Positions 33,990 through 45,849 of a stretch of DNA of 64,000 nucleotides are shown here, piece after piece (within the stretch, counting starts at the first letter, position 1; each line of letters begins with the position of its first letter). The position numbers and the translations under genes were made by a program. The notes under the pieces are model-generated. The model saw only the letters and a program-made list of their open reading frames with translations. It was not told where the DNA came from and ran no database searches. Origin of the DNA: Cyrtodaria siliqua (Eukaryota; Mollusca; Bivalvia; Adapedonta; Hiatellidae); contig JAWPHD010004368.1 in assembly GCA_037043455.1 (NCBI GenBank), positions 124,001 through 188,000 of the forward strand, read 5' to 3'.

Positions 33990-34510
33990 AACAAAACAGG
34001 CTGTAGACCCTATGACGACGTCTACCTAAAGTCCAAACGGACGGTGACGTTTGGTGTTTGTCTGCATTCTTGTCTTGTCGTGCCCTTAATGGTATATTTT
34101 CTTGTTACTCTGGCTTCTGCTAAGTCACTGAGTAACTTCTTTGTTGCTTTCTAGGCTATTTTTTTGTATTTATATATACACGAGCATCTTTGTGTTTTAC
34201 TTATATTGCCTATTAATGCTGCCTTGTTGGTTAGAGAATAGTTCATGGCGGGGATTACTTTATTTACACTGACACTTTCCCGTTTTATTGGGATGACAGT
34301 AAGGTAAGTGTGAGGTATGGTGCACCCTAGAACTTGTTTAAACCCCAGCGACCTTTTTTTACCACTGACCGTTCCAAGGCGGTAGCCCTATTGTCAATCC
34401 TTTTCTGTTTGTGATGTCGTATTTGGCAAAATCTGTTCTTTGCTTCAGTGTGTGTTTGTGGTTGACTATCGTCCTTGAATGCTGCTTTTTCTTGTTCGAT
34501 TTTTATATCT
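33990..34510 (+). mobile_element. Retroelement family A copy (A4)
   Basis: It begins at AACAGGCTGTAGACCCTATG, the last codons of the family coding tail, and runs through TGACGTTTGGTGTTTGTCTG, CTTGTCGTGCCCTTAATGG, ACACGAGCATCTTTGTGTTT, GGGATGACAGTAAGGTAAGT, CACTGACCGTTCCAAGGCGG and the 3' end CTTGTTCGATTTTTATATCT. It is one of the best preserved A 3'UTRs in the window and has no coding capacity. Confidence 0.85.
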
Positions 34511-34544
34511 ATATCTAATAAATACTACAATAATGAAACTTACG

Positions 34545-34676
34545 TCATACTTAATTACTAAGTTTAAATGGGATGGTCTGCCTCTCACCACAAAACAAAA
34601 TCAACCATCATATACTGATATGGCCTAAAATTTGTTGAAATAATGTAAAACACCATTCAAACAAACAAACAAATTA
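34545..34676 (+). mobile_element. 3' end of another LINE family
   Basis: GGGATGGTCTGCCTCTCACC, then CATATACTGATATGGCC, TTTGTTGAAATAATG and TAAAACACCATTCAAACAAA end in an ACAA-repeat tail. This is the usual layout of a mollusc non-LTR 3' end. Only the 3'UTR is present. Confidence 0.65.
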
Positions 34677-36639
34677 CTTCAATATTTTGTCAGATACTGT
34701 ATTGCAAACCAAGTTTTTGTTTTATGTGAGCAGTATGACATTGTATAAATGCTGTGTGTTTTTAACAGCTTTACACATTATATAGTATCTGTGAGAAATA
34801 ATTATGTTCATTTTGGTTCTTTAAAAAAAAACGTCTGCTTAGTTCTCGGGATTGATTAATTGAAGTCACCATCCGACGGACACATTTCAAGCGGTATATG
34901 CAGTAATTAAGTATATACTGTAAGGACAGAGTTTTTTATTTGTTGGTTTACGGGAGAGCATGTCCTATTTTTGCCCAAATAAAAATAAAAATAAAATTTG
35001 AAATCCCGATTTTATTTGTATTGCTAGTCCGACTTCGAGTGTAATTTTAGTAAAGAATTTGTTCAGGGAAGTTTCTTACCCATTTAGTTTCGTACCGTTA
35101 AAGCAAATCAGAAGATAAGTAAACCTAACGGTTCTAAACTTTATACTTTGCTCACACAGTTTTGATATAATGATTTACTTTATAAATAATTAAATTCACT
35201 GACCATTTGACCTGTGACAAACCACCATATCCATAGTCTGCATCCCTATTCCTGACAAAGCTGAAACATTTTACTAAACAAATTCGAGTCGTAACCCATG
35301 AACCCACCCAACCCGGGAAATAGCAGTTGTAAAGAAGAAGGATTTGAACTTTCGACTGTCCCGGTGGTGATGTGGATATCAGGGGTATTGCATCCAAAAT
35401 CTAGCTAAGGAAGACAGCGGTCCCAGAGGTTTCACTATATATTACTAGAAATTAGTTTCTATTACAAAGAACAGATGAAAACAGATCAGTTTCATATCTT
35501 CTATCATTGTTTTCCAAAACATGAAATAAAAAAAAATATCTCAAAAACATACTTTTATTTTTAATTTCATTATAGACTCAATGTAATTTTTTATTTCGTC
35601 CTTCTCAAAAAAAAAACGCAACCAATAAATATAAAACCTCTGGACTAGCACACAAGGCCGAAGAAAAAATAACCGCGATTCTAATTAAGGCCTAATTAAA
35701 TTAATATATTTCCTGGAGTTTAGAATCTGCCGATCACAGTATAGTCAACCGTTTTGGTTAAATCCGCATGTCGTCTAGGGTTGCATTGGTATTTGAAGAA
35801 CGAAGGGCATCTCGAGACCAAAAATAGAATCTCACAAAATCATCGATTATTTATTAAACTCTTAGCAAACATTATTTAATGCTCGACAAGCCGTCGCATT
35901 CTATATTTTTGCAACCTCGTTTAATAAGTTCTATATTAAATCAGCACCCATGTAAGATCAGCTATTATATCCGCAAATAAATAAATATTTAATAACTATT
36001 CTCCCATTACAGCTAAAATCAACAAAGTATTCTTGAAGGATGTCATACATAGAATGAAATGTGGAAATGGTCATATCGTTTATCAGCCTTCGCCCAAATG
36101 TCAGGTCTCCGGCATCTCAGGGTAATACAGGATGTGATATGAAATGCCCATATACTATTCTCCATACATAATGGTATATCTGTTTATATATCTTTCAATA
36201 TAAGCATGTTTTGGTTCGGCCAAAAAGAAAAATAGATGTGTGATTTCAGTTGCCTGACCGACCCCTTTTTTTAAATGATCAACCCTAAAATTGTATTGCC
36301 AAATTTTTTTAATTTTTTTTTTTCAATTTGTTGTGAAGGATGGTTTATCACATAGCTCATATAATGGAAGTGAAACATTAACGCCATTCTATATTTTCTT
36401 TAATCCACTGGGCTTTGGTGTTATAACTGTGCAAATTATTACTGAATGTTATATGATATGTACAGAGTTGAATGTTTTTCTTTCATGTAAACAATGCAAC
36501 GCTAATAAACTAATTAGTAAATGCATGTTAAACAAATGTCTTCTTGTTTAAAGTTTCCTATTATTTGTAACATGAACGCATAATCTAACTGGGATGGTCT
36601 TATATCGAGGTTAACTGATAACATCCAAGGCTTTTTCTA
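34677..36639. other. AT-rich non-coding DNA
   Basis: About 2 kb without a recognisable gene or repeat. The frames at 35152 (minus) and 36291 (plus) have no domain. Confidence 0.5.
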
Positions 36640-36905
36640 GGTGTCCCACGTAGCAGAAAAATATCATGTTAAAGAACCATAGAAATATATTCGATAGCAA
36701 GAGTAGCCTAAGATACGGTCCCAAATTTCACTCTCTGGAGTGGCTCGACATATTAATATTCGATCGTAAGAGTAGCCCAACGTACGGTCCCAAATTTCCC
36801 TCTCTTTAGTGGCTCGAAATATTAATATTCGATGGTAAGAGTAGCAGCAAGTTTAAGTACGTTTTTTGAATTCCACTCCCTGGAGTGGCTCGAAATATTG
36901 ATATA
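36640..36905 (+). repeat. Tandem triplication of a SINE body segment, 69-bp period
   Basis: GTTAAAGAACCATAGAAATA leads into ATATTCGAT..AAGAGTAGC units starting at 36687, 36756 and 36825. Each contains a CGGTCCCAAATTT or matching segment and CTCTCTNNAGTGGCTCGA. The same order (TTAAAGAACCATAGGAATAT, ATTCGATAATAAGAGTAG, CTCTCTCTGGGGCGGCTC) makes up the body of the SINE at 28684, read in its own sense. The head and tail are missing. Confidence 0.8.
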
Positions 36906-37904
36906 TTAAGATAAAATACAATTATTTTAATGAAAATGTGCAATCAGCTGGTGCCAGGTTATTAGCCAAAGTTATATCACAGAAGTCAAATATACTTTTA
37001 TTATTGCTTTAGATTACCCAGGGCTAGGCTCAGTCTTAGAGCTGAAACTTGGAGATGCCACTTGACAGAGAAGGTCAGAACATCTGCATGGTTCCCTGAT
37101 AGAAAAATAAATTATTGTTTATGTATTATTTTATTTTGTGTATGTGGTGGGAGCGGGGTTTGGGGTGTATGAAGCGAGGGGACAACAGTGGATTTCAGCT
37201 CTGCTGTCATATAAATAATATAGCAATCATAAATGTTAGCAAACGGAGACACTCTATTACATACCGATTGACAAAATATGAACATGTAGGAACAGAAAAC
37301 ATACCTGACTCAGTACAGAGTACATACCTTTAATGTGTTTACCTCATCAAAGCTTTCAGTGTCAGTAATCCATGCGAACGTGACATGATGTCGTACTGAT
37401 GAGTCATGAGTCACGGTTTTAGTCAACTGTAGATTGCTAGCTGTTCTCAACTATTTGTTACATCATTCAGCCATAACAATAGTTAACACATGAACAGGTT
37501 TGTCTTTTTTGCTCATCAAATCCTGAAATTGCTAATTCTTGGCTTGCAATTATCCAAGGTCTTTCAACACAACGACACTTCATCAGCCGACTAGTTGCGG
37601 TTTATTGACTTCAAGCGTCCAGATGCGACTTATTTTTACCGCAAACATGCTAAAAAGTGTTTAAACATAGGATTTACTGCCATTCTATCTGGAGACAGGA
37701 AATAATTATATCCGGTAGTAGAAAATATTCATGTTTAATATTTCATTGTTGCTTTTCAGTTTTGCTTATTTATCTTGTTGCCGCCATTTTGAAAATAAGT
37801 GTTTTGAGTGACAAAAAGGGGTGACCATCTTTCAAAACGGTCTCAAAAAAGTGTAGTCATGAATTTTGCTGAAATTTTCAGGAAAGTTAGTGAATTATAT
37901 ATAT
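36906..37904. other. Non-coding DNA
   Basis: No gene or repeat is recognised. The frame at 37115-37333 has no domain. Confidence 0.5.
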
Positions 37905-38222
37905 ATAAATCGAACAGGAAAAGTAGCATTCAAGGACGACAGTCAACCACAAACACACACAGAAACACAGAACAATTTTAAAGATGAATAAAAGGCCACA
38001 TAAGACATCACATACAAAAAAAGGTTGACAATAGGACTAGTACCGCCTTGGAACGGGCAGTGGCAAAAAAAGGCCGCTGGAGTTTAAACCAGGTTCTAGG
38101 GTGCACCAAACCTCACACTTACCCTACTGTCATCCCAATAAAACGGGACATAAAGTAAATAAAGTAATCCCTCCATGAACTATTTTCTAACCAACAAGGC
38201 AGCGATAATAGGCAATATAGAG
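37905..38222 (-). mobile_element. Retroelement family A copy (A5)
   Basis: On the plus strand it starts AAATCGAACAGGAAAAGTAG (the 3' end reversed) next to a short TA run. It continues CAAGGACGACAGTCAACCAC, CCGCCTTGGAACGGGCAGTG, CTTACCCTACTGTCATCCCA and ATGAACTATTTTCTAACCAA, and breaks off near GGCAATATAG. Only the 3'UTR is kept. Confidence 0.85.
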
Positions 38223-38273
38223 TCTAACTCAAGGCCAATAAAGGCCATGGCTGTATTCGGTGGTTCCGTTTTA

Positions 38274-38439
38274 TCTATAATTATAAGATTATTAAAAGGC
38301 ATGACACCAAAGGGTCCTGCAATGCGACATGCAAGAAGGTAGTCGGAATAGAAATCTAAGAATCTATAATTATAAGATTATTGAAAGGCATGACACCAAA
38401 GGGTCCTGCAATGCGACATGCAAGAAGGTAGTCAGAATA
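38274..38439. repeat. 89-bp tandem duplication
   Basis: TCTATAATTATAAGATTATT is followed by GGCATGACACCAAAGGGTCC and GCGACATGCAAGAAGGTAGT in both copies (38274-38362 and 38363-38439). The copies differ at about two positions, so the event is recent. It lies next to the truncated end of A5. Confidence 0.95.
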
Positions 38440-40794
38440 TATGATTTAAGATTCGGAGAGTCTTTTGAAGACCGACCACCTAAAAGCCGTGTTTGAACCC
38501 ATTTATTATGTAAACATAATGGTGATATCCCTTAAGGAATTTCTGCAACTCTGGAACATTTACTGTCGTAATGATTTCAGGTTTTAGAAAGGTTATTGTT
38601 CAGCTTGTGTTTATGGGCATTACTGTTGTTTGGCTGGCTGTCTCGGGATGGACTGGGATGCTTGCTCCTTAGACCTTAATGAACATTGTATAATGTCGGT
38701 TCACGATTCATCCCATTTATGAATAATTGTTCAAATTGTTACAACGCAGCTGTGTGAATTGATACGCATGTTTACAGGATATATGTTTTAAAATATTCAC
38801 TGAATAGTATTTCATACATTTTGGCTTTATAAATACTGTTTCAGGAATTGTTTCTCAATATGCTTTTAATAATCTAGTGTAGACACCCTGTTATATATAT
38901 TTAATAGTTGTTTATTACACTAGTTTGGAGATTGTCAGGCTATTTACAAAGTTAACGTAAAGAGTCGGAATCTATCAATTTAAAAAATAACACGTTATTG
39001 TGGGATTAATTTTGATTGAGTTGCAAGCAGTGCTTTAAGTGGATGATCCCTGCGTGCGATTACTTGATTATTCTTCCTTCAAAACATCCTGGTTACCTGT
39101 TTATATCAATTACGTGTCCGGTAGAAAGACATATAATCTCTCAAGTAAAATGCCTTAACTACAGTGAGATAGAACGCATGCAATGACCGATCGATCAGAC
39201 GGAGGAATGGTTTCTATAAAATAAACTGGTATGTTTTGATTTAAATTTTAGAATGTGTATGTTAATTTTAACAAATATATTCATTGAACGTATTTTAGTC
39301 TTCAGACAGTATTAAAGATTTGCGCTTTCATCACTAACTGACAATGCGAGTCTTTCAACGCCTCACGTATAAAGTCTATAAGGGTATGTCATGCATGATA
39401 GGGGTAATTTTGAAATCTAAGGATTTAATTAGAATGAAAATTCTGTACTGACTTAACAGATTTCTGATGTAGATTAAAACGCCATATAATCCATTCCAAG
39501 TATATAGAGTTTGTAGACATATCTAGAATTACCAATGTTGTCGCCTGTTTTCCAGTCCAAAGATGTCGCTATCTTACATAACTCGAGTACAATTGTACAT
39601 GGAAATTATAGTTTAGCTCATATGCAATAAGCCCACTTTCAACTGGGTTGTGCAGAACTGGTATTTGTTACCTGCAAATTATGTAGAGAGGCCCGTGTCA
39701 TAAGGCGAGCCCGGCATTAATGTGATACTGCCTAAAATGGACCTAGGTAGGAAGTTTTTCAACGTATATTCCTTTTTTTCCACAAGTTCGTATCAAGCCA
39801 AGTGTTCATAATACGCACCTCTATTACCTCGTATGTCATTAGTGTGTCAGAAAACTGACGCTACGTGGGCAAATATTACTGATCTGTCACACGAGTAAAC
39901 AAATATGCAATATAACTGGCAAAGGTCTTGGTTTATATGCTATATCACTATATATATGTAACAAACCATATACTATACGTTCAAAGAAAATGTTAAGTCC
40001 TCGAAGAAAATCCTAATAAGCCAAGTGTTCGATAGAAATGTAAAATCAAACTTTTAGAAATGTACACTCAAAAACGAATACTGAGAAAGTTAATGGTATA
40101 TGTGTTAGCTTAATATGTATACGTAAACGGATGTATGTTAACCACTGCACACAAAGGACACGTTATACAGTAATAATGAAAGTAATGCCTTTAAGTAGTT
40201 ACTTGGCACTTGCTTAAAGGCAGTAATATTAACTGTCAATAAACGGAGCACACGGTCGTTTACATATCAATACTAATGCCATATGCATTTGTACGGCTTT
40301 TAAAGCTAATATATTTTATGTTTAGAAATGCAATAAAAACGGTTTCTTAATTGCCAATGACGTCTGAGATTGGTAATATACACTTTTAGCATATTTCATT
40401 GTAGGTGATAGTTTATGCCAAACTGCATGCAAGACAATGAAGGTAGTCGAAAAAGTTGTGTTGTCAACAGGTGTATTTGGTATTTTCTGCACAAAACAAA
40501 TATAGCGTCTGCACATGTTGGCAACGTATAACTAATGGAAGGTCTGTACATTTTGTTTGTTTCTGCATATACACAAATAACAATCGGCCGTTTATTTTTG
40601 CTGAATATCGAAATATTTAAATAAGTTTACAAATTGTAATACTAGTGTACTTTCAGGGATTATTTGAGATGTGCGGGCTTTTATATTCATAGTGTCACAT
40701 ACATTGCTTCCATTTATCCTTGTATATGTTGTTTATTTTGAAAAGTGAAAAGAGAAATATTTGGAAATCGTCGAACATGATAAATACAACAAAT
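38440..40794. other. AT-rich non-coding DNA
   Basis: About 2.4 kb with no recognisable gene, RNA or repeat. The minus-strand frame at 40322-40516 has no domain. Confidence 0.5.
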
Positions 40795-42250
40795 GTTGCA
40801 GTCTCGGTTTTCATGAACGGTAGTGAAAGGTTCTTGCTACCGTTCATGCACTCTGGGCCCGGGTTGAGCAGAACTCAGTATTTCAAATATCAATAATACA
40901 GGATTTGAGCTATCCCGAAGATGGTTTGCATATGACGGTGAAAGCGCGTTTTTGGTTGACTGATTTGTGTGAATGCCGTATTTCGTCCTCCATTTTTGTA
41001 TCTATTTTTACAATCGTGTCCTTAAAACGAGTAGGTTCGATACTATACAGTGTTTATTTACTTCTCCAATAATGAACCTTTGATACCGGATATGCATTAC
41101 ACGTAACCTAGTACATAACTCTGAATTCAACACGCTGTCCGATAAATCATGTATAACATAAGTTTGTAATTGTTATAAATTATTTGTTTGCAGATATAAC
41201 TATGTCCTTAAAATACTATACATATCTGTATTTAAACAACTATTATCCAATAACATCGCTTTACCTTATTTTGAGTCTGCATATTTGTATCATGTGGCTA
41301 GGTTTTTCTACGATTAATTACAAACTTATGGTAGGCAGTTTTAAAAGTCAAATATCAAAATATTCAACAACATTAAGAATGTCTTTGAATACTTATTATT
41401 GAAACAGTGACATCAATGTGAATATATAAATAGTGCATCCCTGTGAGGGTAACAGTGAATATTGTCAACCTGAGGAAAATAATTTCAACCGATGCGAAGC
41501 TGGGATGCAATAAAAAAAAAATTATACAGAACACAAAATGTTTTGATTAAAGTTTAAGTATATGACGGGAAAAAAAACACAATAACATTGTATGTCAAAA
41601 TAAGTACAGTCTCAATCAAACCGAGACTGCAATATTTCGTATGTGTCGTGCTCGGCCGTTTCCAAATGTCGATTATCATACTCTTTTTTTATAGCACAGT
41701 GGCGTTGCTTGTGCAGTGTGGCGGCAGTAAAACGTCTCCCGCGCTTGCAATCAGTACTGTTATTCATTTGATTTTTGGAGATCGCTGAGCCCGATGCTTA
41801 TATTTTGCTATCGGTGGTACATTTTCAATTTCTTTTGTTTTCTTTCTTAATTTTTGATTCGGTGGTTCCACTACTCCGGCCGATAAAAGGCTCTGGGTAT
41901 TGTTTAACCACATATAGGATATGTTGTCTTATTTTTAATTTAGTCTTTTGGCTGTTACTTGTGATACGCAGGCTTCCTAACCGCTGCTCCCAACTAAATT
42001 CCATTATGTTTATTTCGCTCTTCGGGGCATTTAATTTTATCAGATACTGGGACCATACGCCGTACGACATGGGGAAGCAAATAACTCCATGTCCACCGCC
42101 GTATGCATGCCATCTTCGGAATGGTTAAAATTGTGTACTATTGATTTTATGATTATTGAGTTCTGCTCAACCCGGGGCTAGAGGGCGTGAGCGGTAGCTA
42201 GCATAATTCACTACCGCTCATGAACAGTATCAATCAAACCGAGACTGCAA
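40795..42250. mobile_element. 1.46-kb element with hairpin-bearing inverted ends (family C)
   Basis: The left end (40795-40878) reads TTGCAGTCTCGGTTTTCATG, CATGAACGGTAG, a 13-base loop, CTACCGTTCATG and CCCGGGTTGAGCAGAACTCA. The right end (42157-42250) is its inverted counterpart: TGAGTTCTGCTCAACCCGG, then GTGAGCGGTAG, a loop, CTACCGCTCATG and CCGAGACTGCAA. An 85-bp stretch including the right tip also occurs inside at 41608-41700 in direct orientation (CAATCAAACCGAGACTGCAA, TATTTCGTATGTGTCGTGCT) and continues past the right end to 42312. No transposase is recognised; the frames at 41588 and 41775 have no known domain. It is probably a non-autonomous DNA transposon or foldback element. Confidence 0.7.
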
Positions 42251-42312
42251 TATTTCGTATGTGTCGTGCTCAGCCGTTTCCAAAGGTCCATTATCATACT
42301 CTTTTTCTATGT

Positions 42313-42979
42313 GGATGACGTAGATACTACTTTTACCACTGCGTGACTGCACGGGGAAATGAGGTAAATCGAAAGTGTATAGGTGCACAACTATTGCCAG
42401 ATAATTGATAAATACATTTACCTGTGGATTAATTTACCTGTTCAAAGTTTTCAACGTCATCAAATAAAATCTTATTCTCGCTTTTTACAGATACTGCAAT
42501 GTGTGAATTGTAAATCTCTTATGTTTTGTATTGATTTCGATTTAAAAAAACATAAACATATTCACGAAACAAAACATGGACTGCGAACTTTAAAGTAACA
42601 AAATGTTTATTGTCGTTTAGTAAACCAAACGTCTTACAATTGACATACCTTAAACTGTATTTTAATAAGCGTCCACCGATTTCCAATTGCGCAAAGCCTG
42701 TCGTAATTGAATAAAAAAGATCTATTTTTATGCTTCCCATGACGTCACAATCGTGTGATAGTAAAAATTGTTTACCGGTGAACAGTAAAAATTGCTTCAC
42801 TCTAAGGATATTGGCAATTTAAACATGAGTGTAAACGTGAGGTATATTAATATAAGTTATGTGACTTCTTAAATTTCAGAATCACCAATTCATCAATGCT
42901 TGAAAGATTGGTATATTCTCTGTTGTGTTAAGAGTAACAAAGTAAATCTACCCCTCGGAAGCAGCAGTTTGTTCAAAAG
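42313..42979. other. Non-coding DNA
   Basis: No gene is supported. The frames at 42383 (plus) and 42519 (minus) have no recognisable domain. Confidence 0.5.
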
Positions 42980-43560
42980 AAATAATAGGTAGAAGAGAAA
43001 TGTTTGATAGTTCAATGAGTAACAAGTCGTCGGCGACAGACATGGAACAGTACAGCGTTATCTAGTTAGTGAGACCTTTCTAACTAAAACTAAATGTTTG
43101 TATTTCTTCTTTATTTTCAGTTATTGTATTAATAGAAAACTTGATGAACATAGACTACAACCAGATGTTAGTGTCTATATACAAAACATGACTTTTATGC
43201 TACTTTTCCTGTTCGATTTTTATATCTTTATTTAGCTATACGTGCTTTCGAAACAATCTGACTGATATTTCGTTGAAGAACAACAACACTAGAAGTATTC
43301 AGATTGCAGACCCTGTTAAGAAAAGTATTATCGTGTTATCATAATGCTATTAATCACACCTTTATTCAATTCTAAAGTGGATTACAATGCAATTCCATTT
43401 GTAAAAGTGCAACTTCAAATTCAGTCTTCAAAAACAACCGAAGCTTCTTCAAACAAATTTTAATTTATCAGTACAACTTAATTTGATCTGAATCTGAAGG
43501 AATGTAAATCACGGTTTGACTGCAATTGCATCTGGTTTTTTTCAGACCAGAAACATTGCT
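42980..43560. repeat. Paralogous block, copy 1
   Basis: It matches 46745-47600: ATAGTTCAATGAGTAACAAG against GTTAGTTCAATGAGAAACAAG; AAATTCAGTCTTCAAAAACAACC against the same with ATAACC; and ACGGTTTGACTGCAATTGCA against ACGGTCTGCCTGCATTTGTA. Copy 1 has a short family A 3' tail near 43195 and lacks the MITE of copy 2. Related text upstream (TTGAGTCTGCATATT at 41270 and 46328) suggests that the duplicated unit was larger. Confidence 0.75.
43195..43233 (+). mobile_element. Tiny family A 3' end
   Basis: TGCTACTTTTCCTGTTCGAT followed by TTTTATATCTTT is identical to the last bases of family A copies. It lies inside the paralogous block at a point where copy 2 has no such sequence. It would be an extreme 5'-truncated insertion. 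Confidence 0.65.
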
Positions 43561-43856
43561 GTTTGTCCCATTTACCAATACCGATGCATAACAATTACGC
43601 TAACAGCTAACGTTATAAAAACAATCATTTATATTTCAACTTCGACAGTAACCGTTTTATTGTATTGTATAATTATATATAACTGTCTTGTTTACTTCAA
43701 ACTGATGACACACGCACTTTCTGCCATTAATTGAAAGAATTCCATTAAGAATAAATCTGATTAAAACATACGATTAAACTGCCGCCATTTACAACATAAT
43801 TATATTTGATTTACTTATTTCGTAACACTATCACACTAAAGACAGGAGCCAAGTAA
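43561..43856. other. Non-coding DNA
   Basis: No feature is recognised between the paralogous block and family A copy A6. Confidence 0.45.
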
Positions 43857-44580
43857 GTCGAACATTAAACGCAGCTTTCACAGAACACAGTTAACCCAAA
43901 AACATGCAAAAAGACAAACCTGAATGGCAAAGTCAATAAGAAATAAAGGCATATGACGTCACAAACACAAAAGGGGTTGGCAGTAGGTATACCGCCTTTG
44001 AACAGGTCATTGGCTAAAAAAGCCAGCTGTGTGGGGGGGGGGGGGGCGGTTTACACCAATTTCTAGGGTGCAACAAACCTCACACTTACCCTACAGTCAT
44101 CCCAATAAAACGAGAAACTGTAATTAAAGAAATCCCCGCCATGAACAATCTCTAACCAACACAACAACTTGAAGGCAGCATTAATAGGCAATATAAGTAA
44201 AAAAACAAAGATGCTCGTATATATTCAAATAGAAAAAACAATTGCCTAGAAAGCCATAAAGAAGGTATTCGATGACTTGGTAGAGGCCTGAGCAACAAGG
44301 GAATACACCATTGAGGGCACGACAAGACAAGATTGCAGAAGACAAGATTGCCGACAAATATCAATACTCACCGTCCTTTTGGGCTTCAGGTAAACGTCAT
44401 CATGGGGTCTTCAAACTGTCCGGTCATCGCACAATTATAAAATGATAGGGTCATAACCTCTTTTGATACATATTTTAACAAGTTTAAAAAGATAGTATGA
44501 AAGTTATCATGACCAAGGGGCTTACGAAGTTTGTAAATCACATCACCATAGAAGTCAGATTGTGGTAGTCCTTTGAAAGT
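43857..44580 (-). mobile_element. Retroelement family A copy (A6) with degraded coding tail
   Basis: The 3'UTR runs from 43857 to about 44386 (AACAGGTCATTGGCTAAAAA, a G run at 44030-44046, CTTACCCTACAGTCATCCCA, AAAGATGCTCGTATATATTC, GGGCACGACAAGACAAGATT). The coding tail follows at 44387-44580 on the minus strand: FYGDVIYKLRK, LGHDNFHTIF, then a deletion of about 60 bp that removes the LQR-ACLV-DP segment, then CAMTGQ. It has a small internal duplication (GACAAGATTGC) near 44325-44350. It is non-functional. Confidence 0.8.
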
Positions 44581-45849
44581 CGCGATAAGATATTCAATTC
44601 ATCCCCTGCCTGTTAAAAACTATAGGCTTTCTCATTTTCCTTTATCCCACACTTGAACGAATTCGATCAATTTACCACAATATCTATACATACATAATAT
44701 TGTGTTGATAACGTTACTAAACATAGCATGAAGCGAAACACATCCGGTTAATTCATGCTACATCAATTAGTATGCTGTAACACAAGTATAAGCATATTAA
44801 TAGAATGTTAGCCAGTAGTCCGTTTTGCTTCTACTGTTCACCACTCTTTAAGATGAGTATTGTCTTGTGTCCTGTTAGTATTGTCCTATTGTTTGTGGTA
44901 CAGTGTGGACCAACGATGTCATTGCGTGTTGGTGCTGTGGCTAATAGAGTACATTTTTTTATCAGTTTAGTCTTAACACTGTACTCAGCTTTACGTTTTA
45001 CTATAAAGGATGTCGTTTTTATTGCATATTGACGCAATCACAGTACTGACAGTATATCAATTACGATCCCATTTGTCGATTTATCTCGGCGATACACAGT
45101 GAACGTGAAAACCCGGAGGACCCATGTTCAAGCCTCATCATCGACGTAAATCGGCAGTCTCATGTATTTGAGTATATTTTCCGAAAAAGGACCACAGGAA
45201 TCCAGCTTTAATAAGTTTAGACAGATATCTAAGAAATAATGGTTTATTACGTCTCTGGTGTAAGGCACGTTCCCGAATTCCGATCTATTATGTCCCCATA
45301 TATCGGGCGGCTTTAAATATATAAAGAAGAAATAAAACATAAAGGGCATCTTATCCTCCATGGTCATCTGAAAGCGAAGACTACATGTAACAATCTATGG
45401 CTCTAGCGTCCTATTCTGGAACTATTCAAACATGCCAGCATGCGGTTGCCCTTATATGAACCTCGCTATTGGCGTTGACCCAGCGTTCAATCTACCTATG
45501 TTACATTCATAACATTTTCAGTAGGACCATGCCACCGTACCACCGTACCACCGCCGCCCCTCCCGCCCTACGCCACCACACCCACACCGCCAACCCTACA
45601 TGTTCGCAACTCATTTTAGTAGAACTGGTCTTTCGCATACTCAAGGCTCTGGCTACGTCCCTGCATAGTCATTTTGTACTAATTTCACGGTTAGATATTT
45701 TATACCTTCACCGTCATGGTCAGGTGCTTAGCAACACTATTGGCGAGTAAAATTCAGCTCATATTTCCCGCAAAATTTGTTGTTTTTCTTCTTTTGACTC
45801 ATTCATTTTGAGAAAATATTACAGCAACAAATAAGTCAATAAAACATGT
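44387..45849. repeat. 1.46-kb duplicated block, copy 1
   Basis: This is nearly identical to 57468-58936, from TTCAGGTAAACGTCATCATG to AAATATTACAGCAACAAATA. It holds the degraded family A coding tail on the minus strand, a stretch at 44880-44955 resembling the family B 3' end (GTGGTACAGTGTGGACC, then CATTGCGTGTTGGTGCTGTG), and two frames open in both copies. Those frames (45469-45750 plus and 45128-45367 minus) differ between copies mostly at amino-acid-changing positions, so I do not call them genes. Confidence 0.85.

Noticed and set aside
45128..45367. Minus-strand open frame shared with 58272-58466
   Set aside because: The ends differ by frameshift between copies and there is no recognisable domain; similarity follows from the duplication.
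45469..45750. Open frame conserved with 58459-58842 in the duplicated block
   Set aside because: Between the copies most substitutions change the amino acid (for example Arg/Leu, Ala/Asp, His/Asn, His/Gln, Gly/Ser), as expected for neutral DNA; no domain is recognised.
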